From Cyanobacteria bacterium UBA8156 (GTDB lineage Bacteria; Cyanobacteriota; Cyanobacteriia; Pseudanabaenales; Pseudanabaenaceae): a stretch of 9,461 nt of DNA. Both the position numbers and the translations under genes were made by a program. This document shows positions 1-7,902 of the stretch, in pieces (the first letter of the stretch is position 1; every line of letters begins with the position of its first letter). The notes under the pieces were generated by a model that did no database searches, was not told the DNA's origin, and saw only the letters and a program-made list of their open reading frames with translations. The DNA lies in NCBI GenBank assembly GCA_003456125.1, contig DMPD01000017.1, positions 1 to 9,461 of the forward strand, read 5' to 3'.

Positions 1-805
1 CGTGCAAACCCACCTGGGGCTTGCCCTTGAGGGCGATCGCCTCCGCCCGACACCGCAACCGCAATTGCCCCCCGTGGCGCTGCAACGCCGCCACCAGGCG
101 ATCGGCCAACACCTGCATGCTGCCCTGCAAATGGGATAGCCCCCGGGGAGCTTGGGAGACCCCCAACGCCGTCGCCCCGTACAACAGCGCCGTTTCTTCG
201 GCATTGGCTTGGGAATAGAGCTTCAGTTGCAAATCCAGAAACGCCCGCAACCGGCGATCGCCCGCCAGTTGAAACCCCCGGAGGGCATCCCCCACCGTTG
301 CCAACGTGTAGGGAAACGTCCCCAAGGTCTCCCAGCGCAACGCCCCCAGCAAACGCCTGAGACCCGTCCAACTGCGGGGGGGCAACACCGGGTCCCGGCT
401 CTGAAACCGCCAACCCACCTCAAACAGTTGGGTCATAAATTGCCAAAACGGTTCGCTGCCGGGAAACTGCCGCTGTCGCTCTTCCCGCCACCGCTCCGGA
501 TCGCGCCACACCGCAATGGGGGAGGACTCCCCCGGCAACCACACCGCACAGGCCGGGTCACAGGGATGGTGCGCCGGCAAGTCCACCCCCAACTCCGCAA
601 ACAACCGCTGGTGAATGCCCCCCGGCTCTAACCCCGCCACCTGGGTCGCCCCCACATCAAACACAAACCCGCCGCGGCGAAAGGTGGAAGCACAGCCCCC
701 CACCACCGCCGCCTGCTCGCAGACCGTGACCTCCCAACCCCGTCGCGCCAACAGCGCCCCCGCCGTCAGCCCGCCGATGCCTGCCCCAATCACCAGTGCC
801 CGCAC
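1..805 (-). CDS. crtD: C-3',4' carotenoid desaturase CrtD (5' part, truncated by window edge)
   Basis: The reverse strand is open without a stop from a GTG at 805-803 to the left edge (268 codons). The N-terminus is a Rossmann FAD-binding fold: GAGIGG at residues 7-12, Glu30 at the end of the second strand, and GGCASTF at 36-42, as in phytoene-desaturase/CrtI-type enzymes. Later segments (DVGATQVAGLEPGGIH, RQRQFPGSEPFW, LDLQLKLYSQ.NAEET) match what I remember of cyanobacterial CrtD, the FAD enzyme known in Synechocystis as slr1293, which adds the C-3',4' double bond of myxol glycosides (myxoxanthophyll) in membranes. GTG is the only standard start after the in-frame TAA about 18 nt upstream. 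The ribosome-binding site is weak. It is transcribed divergently from pepA. A related carotenoid isomerase (CrtH-like) is the main alternative. The C-terminal substrate region lies outside the window. Confidence 0.85.
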   Translation of the reverse strand, partial: MRALVIGAGIGGLTAGALLARRGWEVTVCEQAAVVGGCASTFRRGGFVFDVGATQVAGLEPGGIHQRLFAELGVDLPAHHPCDPACAVWLPGESSPIAVWRDPERWREERQRQFPGSEPFWQFMTQLFEVGWRFQSRDPVLPPRSWTGLRRLLGALRWETLGTFPYTLATVGDALRGFQLAGDRRLRAFLDLQLKLYSQANAEETALLYGATALGVSQAPRGLSHLQGSMQVLADRLVAALQRHGGQLRLRCRAEAIALKGKPQVGLH

Positions 806-811
806 GATCGT

Positions 812-838
812 TACAATTCTTTACTTTGTTGCATTGTA
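812..838 (-). promoter_or_regulatory. TACAAT / ATTGTA dyad in the crtD-pepA spacer; likely crtD -10 element
   Basis: TACAAT (812-817) and its exact inverse ATTGTA (833-838) lie 21 bp apart start to start, about two helical turns. Read on the minus strand, 838-833 is TACAAT, a 5/6 match to the -10 consensus, about 28 bp before the crtD GTG; this would give a short leader. No convincing -35 lies at the right spacing. The dyad could instead be an operator or chance. Confidence 0.35.
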
Positions 839-845
839 GGCGATC

Positions 846-862
846 GCCCCAGTCCGTGGGGC
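846..862. promoter_or_regulatory. GC-rich hairpin in the crtD-pepA spacer
   Basis: GCCCCA (846-851) and TGGGGC (857-862) form a perfect 6-bp stem with a 5-nt loop, directly beside a HIP1 palindrome at 840-847. In pepA orientation it would lie in the promoter or 5' leader. There is no T-tract, so it is not a terminator. Its function is unknown. Confidence 0.3.
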
Positions 863-910
863 TGGGGATAGGGAGTAGGATGGAACACGTGAGCATTGGA
901 ATAAAGGTGC

Positions 911-2398
911 ATGGAGATTCGGGTAGGAGCGGTAGCGCCGGCGGCTTGGCAGGGGGATGGTTTGGTGTTGGCAGTGCCGGCCTTTGAAGGAGAATTGCCG
1001 GCTGACCTCGCCCGTTTGGATCGGGAGGTGTTGGGGGGAGCCCTCCAGGAAATGGCGACCGAAGGGGAGTTTCAGGGGAAAGCCGACACCCAAATTGGCG
1101 GTCGGGTGGGGGCGGGCCCCATTCGCAAAGTAGCGGTGTTGGGGTTGGGCCCCGTCGATAAAATCACCCCCGATACCCTGCGCAAAGCCGCTGCCAGTGC
1201 CCTGCGCTGGGCCGATCGCCAAAAATGCCAAACCCTGGCGTTGGCCTTTCCCGGCGAAGACCCCGTGCCTTTGGTGGAAGGGGTGGCCCTGGCTGCCCAC
1301 CGCGATCGCCGCTTCAAGACCGAATCCCCCGACAAACCCAGTGAAAAATTGACCGTAACCACTGTGGAATTGTTGGGATTGCCCGCGACGGCCCAAGCGG
1401 CGATCGCCCCCACCCAAGCCCTTGTAGAGAGCGTGATTTTGGCCCGGGAACTGGTGGCCGCCCCGCCCAACTACGTCACCCCCCAAACCCTGGCGGATAC
1501 GGCCACCGAATTGGCCAAAGCCCATCCCGAAGTGCTGAGTGTAGAAATCCTGGAGCAGGAACAATGCCAAGCCTTGGGCATGGGGGCCTTTTTGGGGGTG
1601 GCGCAAGCTTCGGAATTGCCCCCCAAATTCATTCACCTCACCTACCGCCACGGCGAACCCCAACACAAATTGGCGGTGGTGGGCAAAGGGCTCACCTTTG
1701 ATTCCGGCGGTCTGAACCTGAAGGTGGGGGCCGGCAGCAGCATTGAACTGATGAAAATCGACATGGCGGGGGCGGCGGCTACCCTGGCCACGGCCCGGGC
1801 GATCGCCCACCGCCAACCCACCAACCTGGAGGTGCATTTCATCGTGGCGGCCTGCGAAAACATGATCAGCGGGCGGGCGTTGCACCCCGGCGACATTTTG
1901 GTGGCCAGCAACGGCAAGCACATCGAGATCGACAACACCGATGCCGAAGGTCGCCTCACCCTGGCCGATGCCCTGGTGTTTGCCGATCGCTTGGGGGTAG
2001 AGGCGATCGTGGATTTGGCGACCCTGACGGGGGCGTGCATCGTGGCCCTGGGGGACAGCATCGCCGGGTTGTGGGCCACCGACGAAGATTTGGTGCAACG
2101 GCTGCAAACCGCCAGCCAACACACCGGCGAAAAAATGTGGCGGATGCCCCTTGAAGAACCCTATTTTCAGCAGATGAAATCGGTGGTCGCGGACTTCAAA
2201 AACGCCGGCTCGCGATCGGGCGGCTCCATCACCGCGGCCTTGTTCCTGAAGCAATTCCTCGACAAAACGCCGGCCTGGGCCCACATCGACTTGGCCGGCC
2301 CCGTCTGGACAGACAAAGAAAACGGCTACCACAACGCCGGCGCCACGGGCTACCCCGTACGCACCCTCACCGCCTGGCTAGAAAGCTATGCAACCTAG
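911..2398 (+). CDS. pepA: leucyl aminopeptidase (M17 family, PepA)
   Basis: A 495-aa cytosolic M17 metallo-aminopeptidase that removes N-terminal residues from peptides in protein turnover; the family is typically hexameric with two divalent metals per active site. The N-terminal regulatory domain is about residues 1-170 and the catalytic domain about 175-495. The signature DNTDAEGRL is at 341-349. The metal and catalytic set is complete: Lys259, Asp264 (TFDSGG), Asp284 (KIDMAG), Asp344 and Glu346, with catalytic Lys271 and Arg348, placed by analogy with bovine and E. coli enzymes. Length is normal for the family. AAAGG at 903-907 sits just before the ATG. The last 11 nt overlap the next gene, implying translational coupling. 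E. coli PepA also binds DNA as a regulator; whether this one does cannot be read here. Confidence 0.96.
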   Translation: MEIRVGAVAPAAWQGDGLVLAVPAFEGELPADLARLDREVLGGALQEMATEGEFQGKADTQIGGRVGAGPIRKVAVLGLGPVDKITPDTLRKAAASALRWADRQKCQTLALAFPGEDPVPLVEGVALAAHRDRRFKTESPDKPSEKLTVTTVELLGLPATAQAAIAPTQALVESVILARELVAAPPNYVTPQTLADTATELAKAHPEVLSVEILEQEQCQALGMGAFLGVAQASELPPKFIHLTYRHGEPQHKLAVVGKGLTFDSGGLNLKVGAGSSIELMKIDMAGAAATLATARAIAHRQPTNLEVHFIVAACENMISGRALHPGDILVASNGKHIEIDNTDAEGRLTLADALVFADRLGVEAIVDLATLTGACIVALGDSIAGLWATDEDLVQRLQTASQHTGEKMWRMPLEEPYFQQMKSVVADFKNAGSRSGGSITAALFLKQFLDKTPAWAHIDLAGPVWTDKENGYHNAGATGYPVRTLTAWLESYAT

Positions 2399-3956
2399 CG
2401 GTCTCTGTGTCTTGGTGGCCACCATTGGTACCCGCGATTGGATGTACCAAACCAGCCAAGGGAAATGGCTCAACTTGGGAGACGATCGCCAATTAGACCC
2501 GAAACAACCCAGCCCGCAGCAAGAGGCGATCGCCGATTTGCAGAGCGAGGGAATGCCAGACAGCGTGAAAATGTACCGCGCGATCTGCGAATACCTTTGC
2601 CAACAGGGCGAGCGCTACCTGGATCGTCTCCAACCAGTTATCTTGGGTCGGTTGCTAGCAGAGAGGCATCCGGAGCTAGCCCAGGTTTATTGGATCGGTA
2701 CCGATCAAGCCAATGAACGTTACCGACAGCGGGATACGCTACCTGCGGCCCAACTGCTGAAGGTCTGGGTTGGGCGAAGCTACCCCCAGCTACCGGTGAC
2801 GGTGTGGCCCCTCACCGAAAACCCCAGCGACTTTGAAACGATGTTTCAGTGGTGGCGGCGGCAATGGCGAGCCATGAATTTGCCGCCTTCGCACACCGTG
2901 TGGGCTTGTTTGAAAGGAGGGGTCGGGCAGACCGCGGAAGCGGGTCGGGTATCCGGACTCAGTGCCCTGGGCGATCGCATCGCCTTTTTTGATTTCAGCG
3001 AAGATTCTGCGGCCAACCTTGCGGGTCAGCCTTCGCGCTACATCGGCCCTTACATTGGCCGCAACTACCTTTGGGATCGCACCCAACAACAAGCCTTGAC
3101 CCTCTTAGCCCGCTGGGACTATGCCGGTGTGGACGAATTGTTGCAACCGATGCTGTCTTCACCAACGGCCCCCAGACATCTGGGCGATCGCCTGCGGCTG
3201 GCGATGGCGTGGAACGTCGCCGATCTGGCGACGGTGGAAACCCAGTACCGGCAAATTTACGCAGAGGTCTCTCCCTTTGCCTGGTGGCAGATCGGCTACG
3301 AGGCGGCCTACCTGGCCACCGTCCGTCACCGGCAAGGAAACAGCGTTGAAGCCTTTTTTCATAGTTTTCGAGCCGTGGAAGGTCTGTTTAGCGAATGGGG
3401 CAAACAGGCCTTTGCCGGTCACGTCGAAATCCACGATCGCCGTCCCTATCTCCAACCGTCGATCCTGCAAGAACGACCGGCGCTCTTTCAAGATGCCAAA
3501 TTCAAAAAAGACAAACCGGAAAATTCTTTGGCCAAAGTTCAACGCAAACTGGAAGAGTGCCAAACCAAAGTGCGGGAATGGCAGGAGAAGGCATCGCTGG
3601 ACCCCAAAACCCGTCCCAAAGGGTTGCTGCTCTATGGTTGGGAGTTGTATGCCCTGTTTCGAGCCGTGCCCCCCGATTACGAAACCCATTGCCCCACTCT
3701 CAAAGAATTTTGGGATAACGATGAAGGCATCGCCGCCGATCGCAACCGGTTGTTTCACCAACTGCAACAGCTCACGGCCGCCGAACTGTTTGCCGTGTGG
3801 CGAGAAGAAACAGCCGAAGACTGGGAACAGCGGGTCTTGGCCTACCTGAACGCGATCGCGGGGCAGTGCTTTCCCTCCCTGGCTGCCGCCAGCATCATGC
3901 ACCGGCGGGTACATCCAGACTTGCAAGGGGCAATTGCCGATTGGCTGGAAATCTAA
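2388..3956 (+). CDS. CARF-like/HEPN protein, putative nucleotide-activated RNase (Csm6/Csx1-like architecture)
   Basis: 522 aa, not recognised by name. The N-terminus opens with a beta strand and loop, LVATIGTRD (residues 9-17), then a predicted strand VYWIGTD (100-106) and a glycine loop LKGGVGQ (175-181) followed by a helix. This order resembles CARF domains, Rossmann-like sensors of cyclic oligoadenylate. A helical middle part (about 235-345) includes [11 protein letters not shown] (243-253) and [13 protein letters not shown] (321-333), reminiscent of Csm6/Csx1 linker and HEPN helices. A charged stretch (368-405) may be coiled. RNRLFH (452-457) fits the R-x4-H catalytic motif of HEPN RNases. 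No signal peptide or membrane segment is seen. The ATG lies within the end of pepA (11-nt overlap) and no better start exists. Four HIP1 sites and base use like its neighbours argue for long residence. The architecture rests on motifs only. Another HEPN toxin-like or stress RNase is possible. Confidence 0.65.
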   Translation: MQPSGLCVLVATIGTRDWMYQTSQGKWLNLGDDRQLDPKQPSPQQEAIADLQSEGMPDSVKMYRAICEYLCQQGERYLDRLQPVILGRLLAERHPELAQVYWIGTDQANERYRQRDTLPAAQLLKVWVGRSYPQLPVTVWPLTENPSDFETMFQWWRRQWRAMNLPPSHTVWACLKGGVGQTAEAGRVSGLSALGDRIAFFDFSEDSAANLAGQPSRYIGPYIGRNYLWDRTQQQALTLLARWDYAGVDELLQPMLSSPTAPRHLGDRLRLAMAWNVADLATVETQYRQIYAEVSPFAWWQIGYEAAYLATVRHRQGNSVEAFFHSFRAVEGLFSEWGKQAFAGHVEIHDRRPYLQPSILQERPALFQDAKFKKDKPENSLAKVQRKLEECQTKVREWQEKASLDPKTRPKGLLLYGWELYALFRAVPPDYETHCPTLKEFWDNDEGIAADRNRLFHQLQQLTAAELFAVWREETAEDWEQRVLAYLNAIAGQCFPSLAAASIMHRRVHPDLQGAIADWLEI

Positions 3957-3988
3957 CTCCTTGGTGTACTGGGGTAGTCCCCCTGGCT

Positions 3989-4024
3989 GGGGAATCAGCT
4001 CAGTTGGTAGAGCGCTGCGATCGC
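3989..4024 (+). pseudogene. 5' half of a tRNA-Ala(CGC)-like gene, truncated after the anticodon
   Basis: GGGGAAT (3989-3995) has the form of an acceptor strand. The D-arm follows: GCTC (3998-4001) pairs with GAGC (4010-4013) around loop AGTTGGTA. The 5' anticodon stem CTGCG (4015-4019) is followed by A32, the conserved T33, and anticodon positions C34-G35-C36 (4022-4024), which would read the Ala codon GCG. Beyond this the match stops: the 3' stem, variable loop, TTCGA T-loop and 3' acceptor strand are absent from the next 200 nt. Position 8 is C instead of the near-universal T. It therefore looks like a tRNA remnant, not a working gene. The break lies at the end of a HIP1 octamer (4017-4024). 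Confidence 0.55.
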
Positions 4025-4122
4025 CTCCAGACCACCAGCCCACTCAAGAAAGTCCATAGACGATACTCTGCGTTTATTGCGAACAACCCTGTGCAGATCC
4101 TATAGGTTTTGTCGCCGTAGGG

Positions 4123-4149
4123 TAGAATGGGGCATAACAGCGGTATACT
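4123..4149 (+). promoter_or_regulatory. possible ndhH promoter -10 elements
   Basis: TAGAAT (4123-4128) and TATACT (4144-4149) each match the -10 consensus at 5 of 6 positions, 81-102 bp before the ndhH ATG. Neither has a clear TTGACA-like -35 at 16-18 bp. The rest of the 3957-4224 spacer holds only the tRNA half and no credible gene. Confidence 0.3.
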
Positions 4150-4210
4150 AAGGGCATTCCCAAAGACACCGTGGCTCCCCCGAGCCAAAACCCAAAAGAG
4201 CCAAACAAGC

Positions 4211-4224
4211 AGAGGCGATCGCAC
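4211..4224 (+). promoter_or_regulatory. ndhH ribosome-binding site with embedded HIP1 octamer
   Basis: AGAGG (4211-4215) lies 9 nt before the ATG at 4225. The spacer is almost entirely the palindrome GCGATCGC (4215-4222). This supports the ATG at 4225 over the in-frame ATG at 4171. Confidence 0.6.
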
Positions 4225-5406
4225 ATGGCGACCATCGAGACCCGCGCCGAGCGGATGATCCTCAACATGGGGCCCCACCACCCATCGATGCACGGGGTGT
4301 TGCGGTTAATTGTGACCCTCGACGGTGAGAACGTCGTGGATTGCGAGCCCGTGTTGGGGTATTTGCACCGTTCCATGGAAAAAATCGCCGAAAACCGAAC
4401 GGTGGTGCAGTATTTGCCCTATGTGACCCGGTGGGACTACCTGGCCACCATGTTTACGGAAGCGATTACCGTAAACGCGCCGGAGAAACTGGCGGATGTG
4501 CCGGTACCAAAGCGAGCCAGCTACATTCGGATGATCATGCTGGAGCTGAGTCGGGTCGCCTCCCACTTGCTTTGGTTGGGGACTTTTGTGGCGGATATTG
4601 GTGCGCAAACGCCCTTCTTTTACGTATTCCGGGAACGGGAGATGATCTACGACCTGTTTGAAGCCGCCACCGGGATGCGGATGATGCACAACTACTTTCG
4701 GGTGGGAGGAGTAGCCGCCGACCTACCCTATGGATGGGTAGATAAGTGCGAAGACTTTTGCCAGTATTTCTTGCCCAAAGTCGATGAATACGAGCGATTG
4801 ATTACCAACAACCCCATTTTCCGCCGGCGGGTAGAGGGGATTGGCACCATCACCCGGGACGAGGCGATCGCCTGGGGGTTGTCGGGCCCCATGCTGCGAG
4901 GCTCCGGGGTGCAGTGGGATTTGCGGCGGGTAGACCGCTACGAATGCTACGACGAACTGGATTGGGAAGTGCAGTGGGAGACCGCCGGCGATTGTTTGGC
5001 GCGCTATTTTGTGCGGGTGCGGGAGATGCGGGAATCCACCAAGATGGTGTTGCAGTGTTTGCGGCAGATGCCAGGGGGGCCGTACGAAAACCTGGAAGCG
5101 CAGCGCATCGCCGGCGGCCCCAAATCGGAATGGAACGGTGCCGAGTATCAGTTCATCAGCAAGAAGCCTTCTCCTACTTTCAAGGTGCCGAAGGGAGAAC
5201 ACTACGTGCGGGTAGAGGCGCCCAAGGGAGAGCTAGGGGTTTATCTGATTGGTGAGGATAGTGTCTTTCCGTGGCGGTGGAAAATTCGGCCCCCCGGCTT
5301 TATCAATTTGCAGGTATTGCCGCAGTTGGTGCGGGGGATGAAAATTGCCGACATCATGGCCATTTTGGGCAGCGTAGACATCATCATGGGGGAGGTAGAC
5401 CGCTAG
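4225..5406 (+). CDS. ndhH: NAD(P)H-quinone oxidoreductase subunit H (NDH-1, 49-kDa/NuoD homologue)
   Basis: 393 aa, the usual NdhH length when started at 4225, where the standard MATIETR...[12 protein letters not shown]-terminus begins. An in-frame ATG at 4171 would add 18 atypical residues. NdhH is a peripheral-arm subunit that, with NdhK and NdhA, lines the plastoquinone pocket. GPHHPSMHG (residues 16-24) carries the quinone-site histidines, and the C-terminus ends in the conserved [11 protein letters not shown]. Some segments are plastid-like as I recall them: [20 protein letters not shown] (62-81), [10 protein letters not shown] (153-162) and [10 protein letters not shown] (310-319). Odd point: residue 50 in GYLHRS is Ser (TCC, 4372-4374), where the family normally has Gly. 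It heads the ndhH-A-I-G run, and its stop overlaps the ndhA start by one base. Confidence 0.97.
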   Translation: MATIETRAERMILNMGPHHPSMHGVLRLIVTLDGENVVDCEPVLGYLHRSMEKIAENRTVVQYLPYVTRWDYLATMFTEAITVNAPEKLADVPVPKRASYIRMIMLELSRVASHLLWLGTFVADIGAQTPFFYVFREREMIYDLFEAATGMRMMHNYFRVGGVAADLPYGWVDKCEDFCQYFLPKVDEYERLITNNPIFRRRVEGIGTITRDEAIAWGLSGPMLRGSGVQWDLRRVDRYECYDELDWEVQWETAGDCLARYFVRVREMRESTKMVLQCLRQMPGGPYENLEAQRIAGGPKSEWNGAEYQFISKKPSPTFKVPKGEHYVRVEAPKGELGVYLIGEDSVFPWRWKIRPPGFINLQVLPQLVRGMKIADIMAILGSVDIIMGEVDR

Positions 5407-6542
5407 TGGCAACGGAAATCGGATTGGCGCAGGGCATTGACCTGCAGCGGTCAACGGTGGCCTTGTTGACGGAATTGGGGGTACCCTTGGTGGTAGCCCA
5501 GGTGCTATGGATGCTGCTGCCCATGGTGGCCATTGTCCTGGTGGCGACGGTGGGGGCGTTGGTCTGCACTTGGTTGGAGCGGAAAATTTCGGCGGCAGCG
5601 CAGCAGCGGATTGGGCCGGAATACGCGGGGCCCTTCGGTCTGGTGATCCCCATTGCCGATGTAGCCAAGCTATTGGTGAAGGGGAACTTGGTACCTGCCA
5701 GTGCCGACCCTTTGCTATTCTCCCTGGCCCCAGCCATTGTATTTATCTCTGTGTTTTTGTGTTATTTGGTGGTGCCCTTCGGTCAAAACCTGCTGATTTC
5801 CAACCTCGGGACCGGCATTTTCTTCATCATTGCCGTATCCAGCATTGCGCCCATCGGTCTGTTGATGGCGGGTTATGCTTCCAACAACAAATACTCTTTG
5901 TTGGGGGGTCTGCGGGCGGCGGCGCAGTCCATTAGCTATGAAATTCCGCTGGCACTGGCGGCATTGGCGGTGGCGATGATGTCCAACGGCTTGGATACGG
6001 TGCAGATCGTTCATCAACAAGAAGGGCTGGGTCTTTTGACCTGGAACGTGTGGCGGCAGCCGGTGGGGTTTGTGATTTTTCTAATTGCCGCTTTGGCAGA
6101 GTGCGAACGGATGCCCTTTGACCTGCCGGAGGCGGAAGAAGAGTTGGTGGCGGGCTACCAAACCGAGTATGCCGGGGCGAACTTCATGTTGTTCTACGGC
6201 GGCTCCTACGCCAACCTGTTTTTGGCAGGGCTGTTGGTATCGGTGATGTATTTGGGGGGGTGGAGCCTGCCGGTACCCATTGAGGCGATCGGGCAGGCCT
6301 TGCGCATCGCTCCGACGGAACCCCTATGGCAGGTCGTAGCCGCCTTGCTGGGCATCACCATGATGTTGCTGAAAACCTTTGCTTTCATCTTCTTCGCGAT
6401 TTTGCTGCGGTGGACGGTGCCCCGGGTGCGCATCGATCAATTGTTGGATTTGGGTTGGAAATTTTTGTTGCCCATTGGCTTGGCCAACCTGTTGGTTACG
6501 GCGGCATTGAAGCTGGCCTTTCCAGGGGCTTTTGGTGGTTAG
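5406..6542 (+). CDS. ndhA: NAD(P)H-quinone oxidoreductase subunit 1 (NdhA, NuoH homologue)
   Basis: 378 aa from a GTG at 5406 whose G is the last base of the ndhH stop (TAGTG), a classic coupled start. An upstream in-frame ATG at 5271 lies inside ndhH and gives a non-family N-terminus. NdhA is a multi-helix membrane subunit (about eight segments, such as 29-54, 107-126, 136-156, 180-193, 217-233, 265-284, 308-334 and 352-371) joining the membrane arm to the quinone cavity. Family hallmarks: [16 protein letters not shown] (56-71), YAGPFG (73-78), and the acidic quinone-loop segment [17 protein letters not shown] (231-247), then [11 protein letters not shown] (342-352). No sign of damage. Just 45 nt separate its stop from the ndhI ATG. 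Confidence 0.97.
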   Translation: MATEIGLAQGIDLQRSTVALLTELGVPLVVAQVLWMLLPMVAIVLVATVGALVCTWLERKISAAAQQRIGPEYAGPFGLVIPIADVAKLLVKGNLVPASADPLLFSLAPAIVFISVFLCYLVVPFGQNLLISNLGTGIFFIIAVSSIAPIGLLMAGYASNNKYSLLGGLRAAAQSISYEIPLALAALAVAMMSNGLDTVQIVHQQEGLGLLTWNVWRQPVGFVIFLIAALAECERMPFDLPEAEEELVAGYQTEYAGANFMLFYGGSYANLFLAGLLVSVMYLGGWSLPVPIEAIGQALRIAPTEPLWQVVAALLGITMMLLKTFAFIFFAILLRWTVPRVRIDQLLDLGWKFLLPIGLANLLVTAALKLAFPGAFGG

Positions 6543-6587
6543 GTTGTAAAAACAAGTCAAGCAGAATCAGGAGTGGGGGTATTCACG

Positions 6588-7196
6588 ATGTTTGGTTTCT
6601 TGAAGCAGGTCGGCGACTACACGCGGGATGCCGTGCAAGCCGCCAAATACATTGGTCAGGGGATGGCGGTGACCTTCGATCACATGCGGCGGCGGCCAAT
6701 TACTGTGCAGTATCCCTATGAAAAACTGATCCCTTCGGAGCGATTCCGGGGGCGGATTCACTTTGAGTTTGATAAGTGCATTTCCTGTGAAGTGTGCGTG
6801 CGGGTGTGTCCGATCAACTTGCCGGTGGTGGACTACACCTACAACACCACGATGAAGAAGAAGGAACTGAAGAGCTACAGCATTGATTTCGGGGTTTGCA
6901 TTTTCTGTGGCAACTGTGTGGAGTACTGCCCCACCAACTGCCTTTCGATGACCGAAGAATACGATTTGGCGACCTACGATCGCCACGATCTCAACTTTGA
7001 CAACGTGGCCCTGGGGCGGATGCCGTACAAGGTCACCGACGATCCGATGGTCACCCCCATCCGCGAGCTGACCTACCTGCCCAAAGGGGTGATGGGCGGG
7101 CACGAAGTACCCCATACGGCACCGCGGGCAGGCAAGCGACCGGAAGACATTTTGGAAGAGATGGAAGCGGCCAGTGTCGAAATGCCGGTGGGCTAG
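6588..7196 (+). CDS. ndhI: NAD(P)H-quinone oxidoreductase subunit I (NdhI, 2x[4Fe-4S])
   Basis: 202 aa from ATG 6588 ([11 protein letters not shown]), the family's standard N-terminus. An in-frame GTG at 6573 is possible but would add MGVFT and lies within the AGGAG (6569-6573) ribosome site. NdhI carries two [4Fe-4S] clusters passing electrons towards the quinone-site cluster of NdhK. Both ferredoxin motifs are complete: C64-x2-C67-x2-C70-x3-C74 and C104-x2-C107-x2-C110-x3-C114. The first reads CISC where CIAC is more usual, a mild change between ligands. Conserved [20 protein letters not shown] precedes the first motif. The tail after residue 170 is hydrophilic and variable, as in other cyanobacteria. 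The gene sits between ndhA and ndhG and is probably cotranscribed with them. Confidence 0.97.
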   Translation: MFGFLKQVGDYTRDAVQAAKYIGQGMAVTFDHMRRRPITVQYPYEKLIPSERFRGRIHFEFDKCISCEVCVRVCPINLPVVDYTYNTTMKKKELKSYSIDFGVCIFCGNCVEYCPTNCLSMTEEYDLATYDRHDLNFDNVALGRMPYKVTDDPMVTPIRELTYLPKGVMGGHEVPHTAPRAGKRPEDILEEMEAASVEMPVG

Positions 7197-7222
7197 ACCA
7201 GCGGGCGAAAAAGAAAAGAACT

Positions 7223-7227
7223 AGGGG
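7223..7227 (+). promoter_or_regulatory. ribosome-binding site favouring the second ndhG ATG
   Basis: AGGGG lies 8 nt before ATG 7236, 14 nt before ATG 7242, and only 2 nt before ATG 7230. Spacing therefore favours 7236; 7230 remains possible and adds two residues. Confidence 0.5.
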
Positions 7228-7235
7228 TAATGCAA

Positions 7236-7889
7236 ATGCTGATGGCGGCGAATTTGGGCGAGCAGTTGGCAGGGCTGGGGTCTTTGAGTTTGGCAGAGGG
7301 CACCCAGGTGGGGGTGTTGGTGATCTTGGCAGCGTTGGTGACCGCATCGGCGATGGGTGTGGTGCTGTTGACCAACATCGTGTACTCAGCGTTTCTGTTG
7401 GGGTTTACCTTTTTGGGTATTGCCGGCATGTATTTGCTGCTGAACGCCGATTTTGTGGCGGCGGCCCAAGTCCTGATTTATGTGGGGGCGGTCAACGTCT
7501 TGATTTTGTTTGCCATTATGTTGGTGAACAAGCGGCAGGAGTACAAGCCCCTGAAGCTGGGGAACCTACGGAACGCGATCGCCGGTTTGGTGTGCCTGGG
7601 CTTGTTTGGGTTGTTGCTGGTAACGGTGACGACGGTACCTTGGAACGTCACCACCCGCATTGCGCCGTTGCCTTCGAGTACGGTGGCGATCGCCCAGCAT
7701 TTCTTTACGGATTATCTGCTGCCGTTTGAATTGGCGTCGGTATTGTTGTTGGTGGCGTTGGTAGGGGCGATTGTCTTGGCGCGGCGGGAATTTGTACCCG
7801 ACACCTTGCCCTTGGGGTATCCCGACGAAGAAGCCCTGGAATTGGTGGAACGCCCGGTCTTGCCGGCCAGCCCCCGCCGCGAGGGCTAA
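7236..7889 (+). CDS. ndhG: NAD(P)H-quinone oxidoreductase subunit 6 (NdhG, NuoJ homologue)
   Basis: 217 aa from ATG 7236, chosen by ribosome-site spacing (ATG 7230 and 7242 are in frame). NdhG is a hydrophobic membrane-arm subunit near the NdhA/NdhE junction that helps couple quinone reduction to proton pumping. Five membrane segments are visible at about 24-47, 49-69, 76-97, 113-133 and 161-182. ADFVAAAQVLIYVGAVNVLI (71-90) is the NuoJ/NdhG hallmark helix. The N-terminus is somewhat longer than in the common family form, which begins near LAEG..., here residue 19, so the true start could lie further in. It ends in a hydrophilic tail. ndhE normally follows in cyanobacteria, but here a lipoprotein gene begins 13 nt after the stop. 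Confidence 0.94.
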   Translation: MLMAANLGEQLAGLGSLSLAEGTQVGVLVILAALVTASAMGVVLLTNIVYSAFLLGFTFLGIAGMYLLLNADFVAAAQVLIYVGAVNVLILFAIMLVNKRQEYKPLKLGNLRNAIAGLVCLGLFGLLLVTVTTVPWNVTTRIAPLPSSTVAIAQHFFTDYLLPFELASVLLLVALVGAIVLARREFVPDTLPLGYPDEEALELVERPVLPASPRREG

Positions 7890-7902
7890 GGATCCTTTGG
7901 TC

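Noticed and set aside
152..631. 159-aa plus-strand open frame
   Set aside because: It lies opposite crtD, whose translation is clearly family-like; this frame is Pro/Arg/Gln-rich and low in complexity.
821..2332. 503-aa open frame on the minus strand opposite pepA
   Set aside because: It mirrors a fully convincing pepA, is rich in Gly, Gln and His with no recognisable domain, and its length follows from GC-rich codon bias on the other strand.
3971..3994. Terminator after the CARF-HEPN gene
   Set aside because: GGGG-TAGT-CCCC and an alternative TCCCC/GGGGA pairing can form, but there is no T-tract.
3159..4043. 294-aa minus-strand open frame over the CARF-HEPN gene and tRNA half
   Set aside because: No domain or ribosome site seen, and it runs through the tRNA-like segment; shadow of the sense gene.
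3989..4060. A complete, functional tRNA-Ala gene
   Set aside because: No 3' anticodon strand, T-loop or 3' acceptor strand; a group I intron split was considered but no 3' exon is visible downstream.
4171..4224. Upstream ATG extending NdhH by 18 residues
   Set aside because: The added residues are not seen in the family and the ribosome site fits ATG 4225.
5271..5405. Upstream ATG extending NdhA by 45 residues
   Set aside because: It lies within ndhH; the TAGTG overlap gives the family-length protein.
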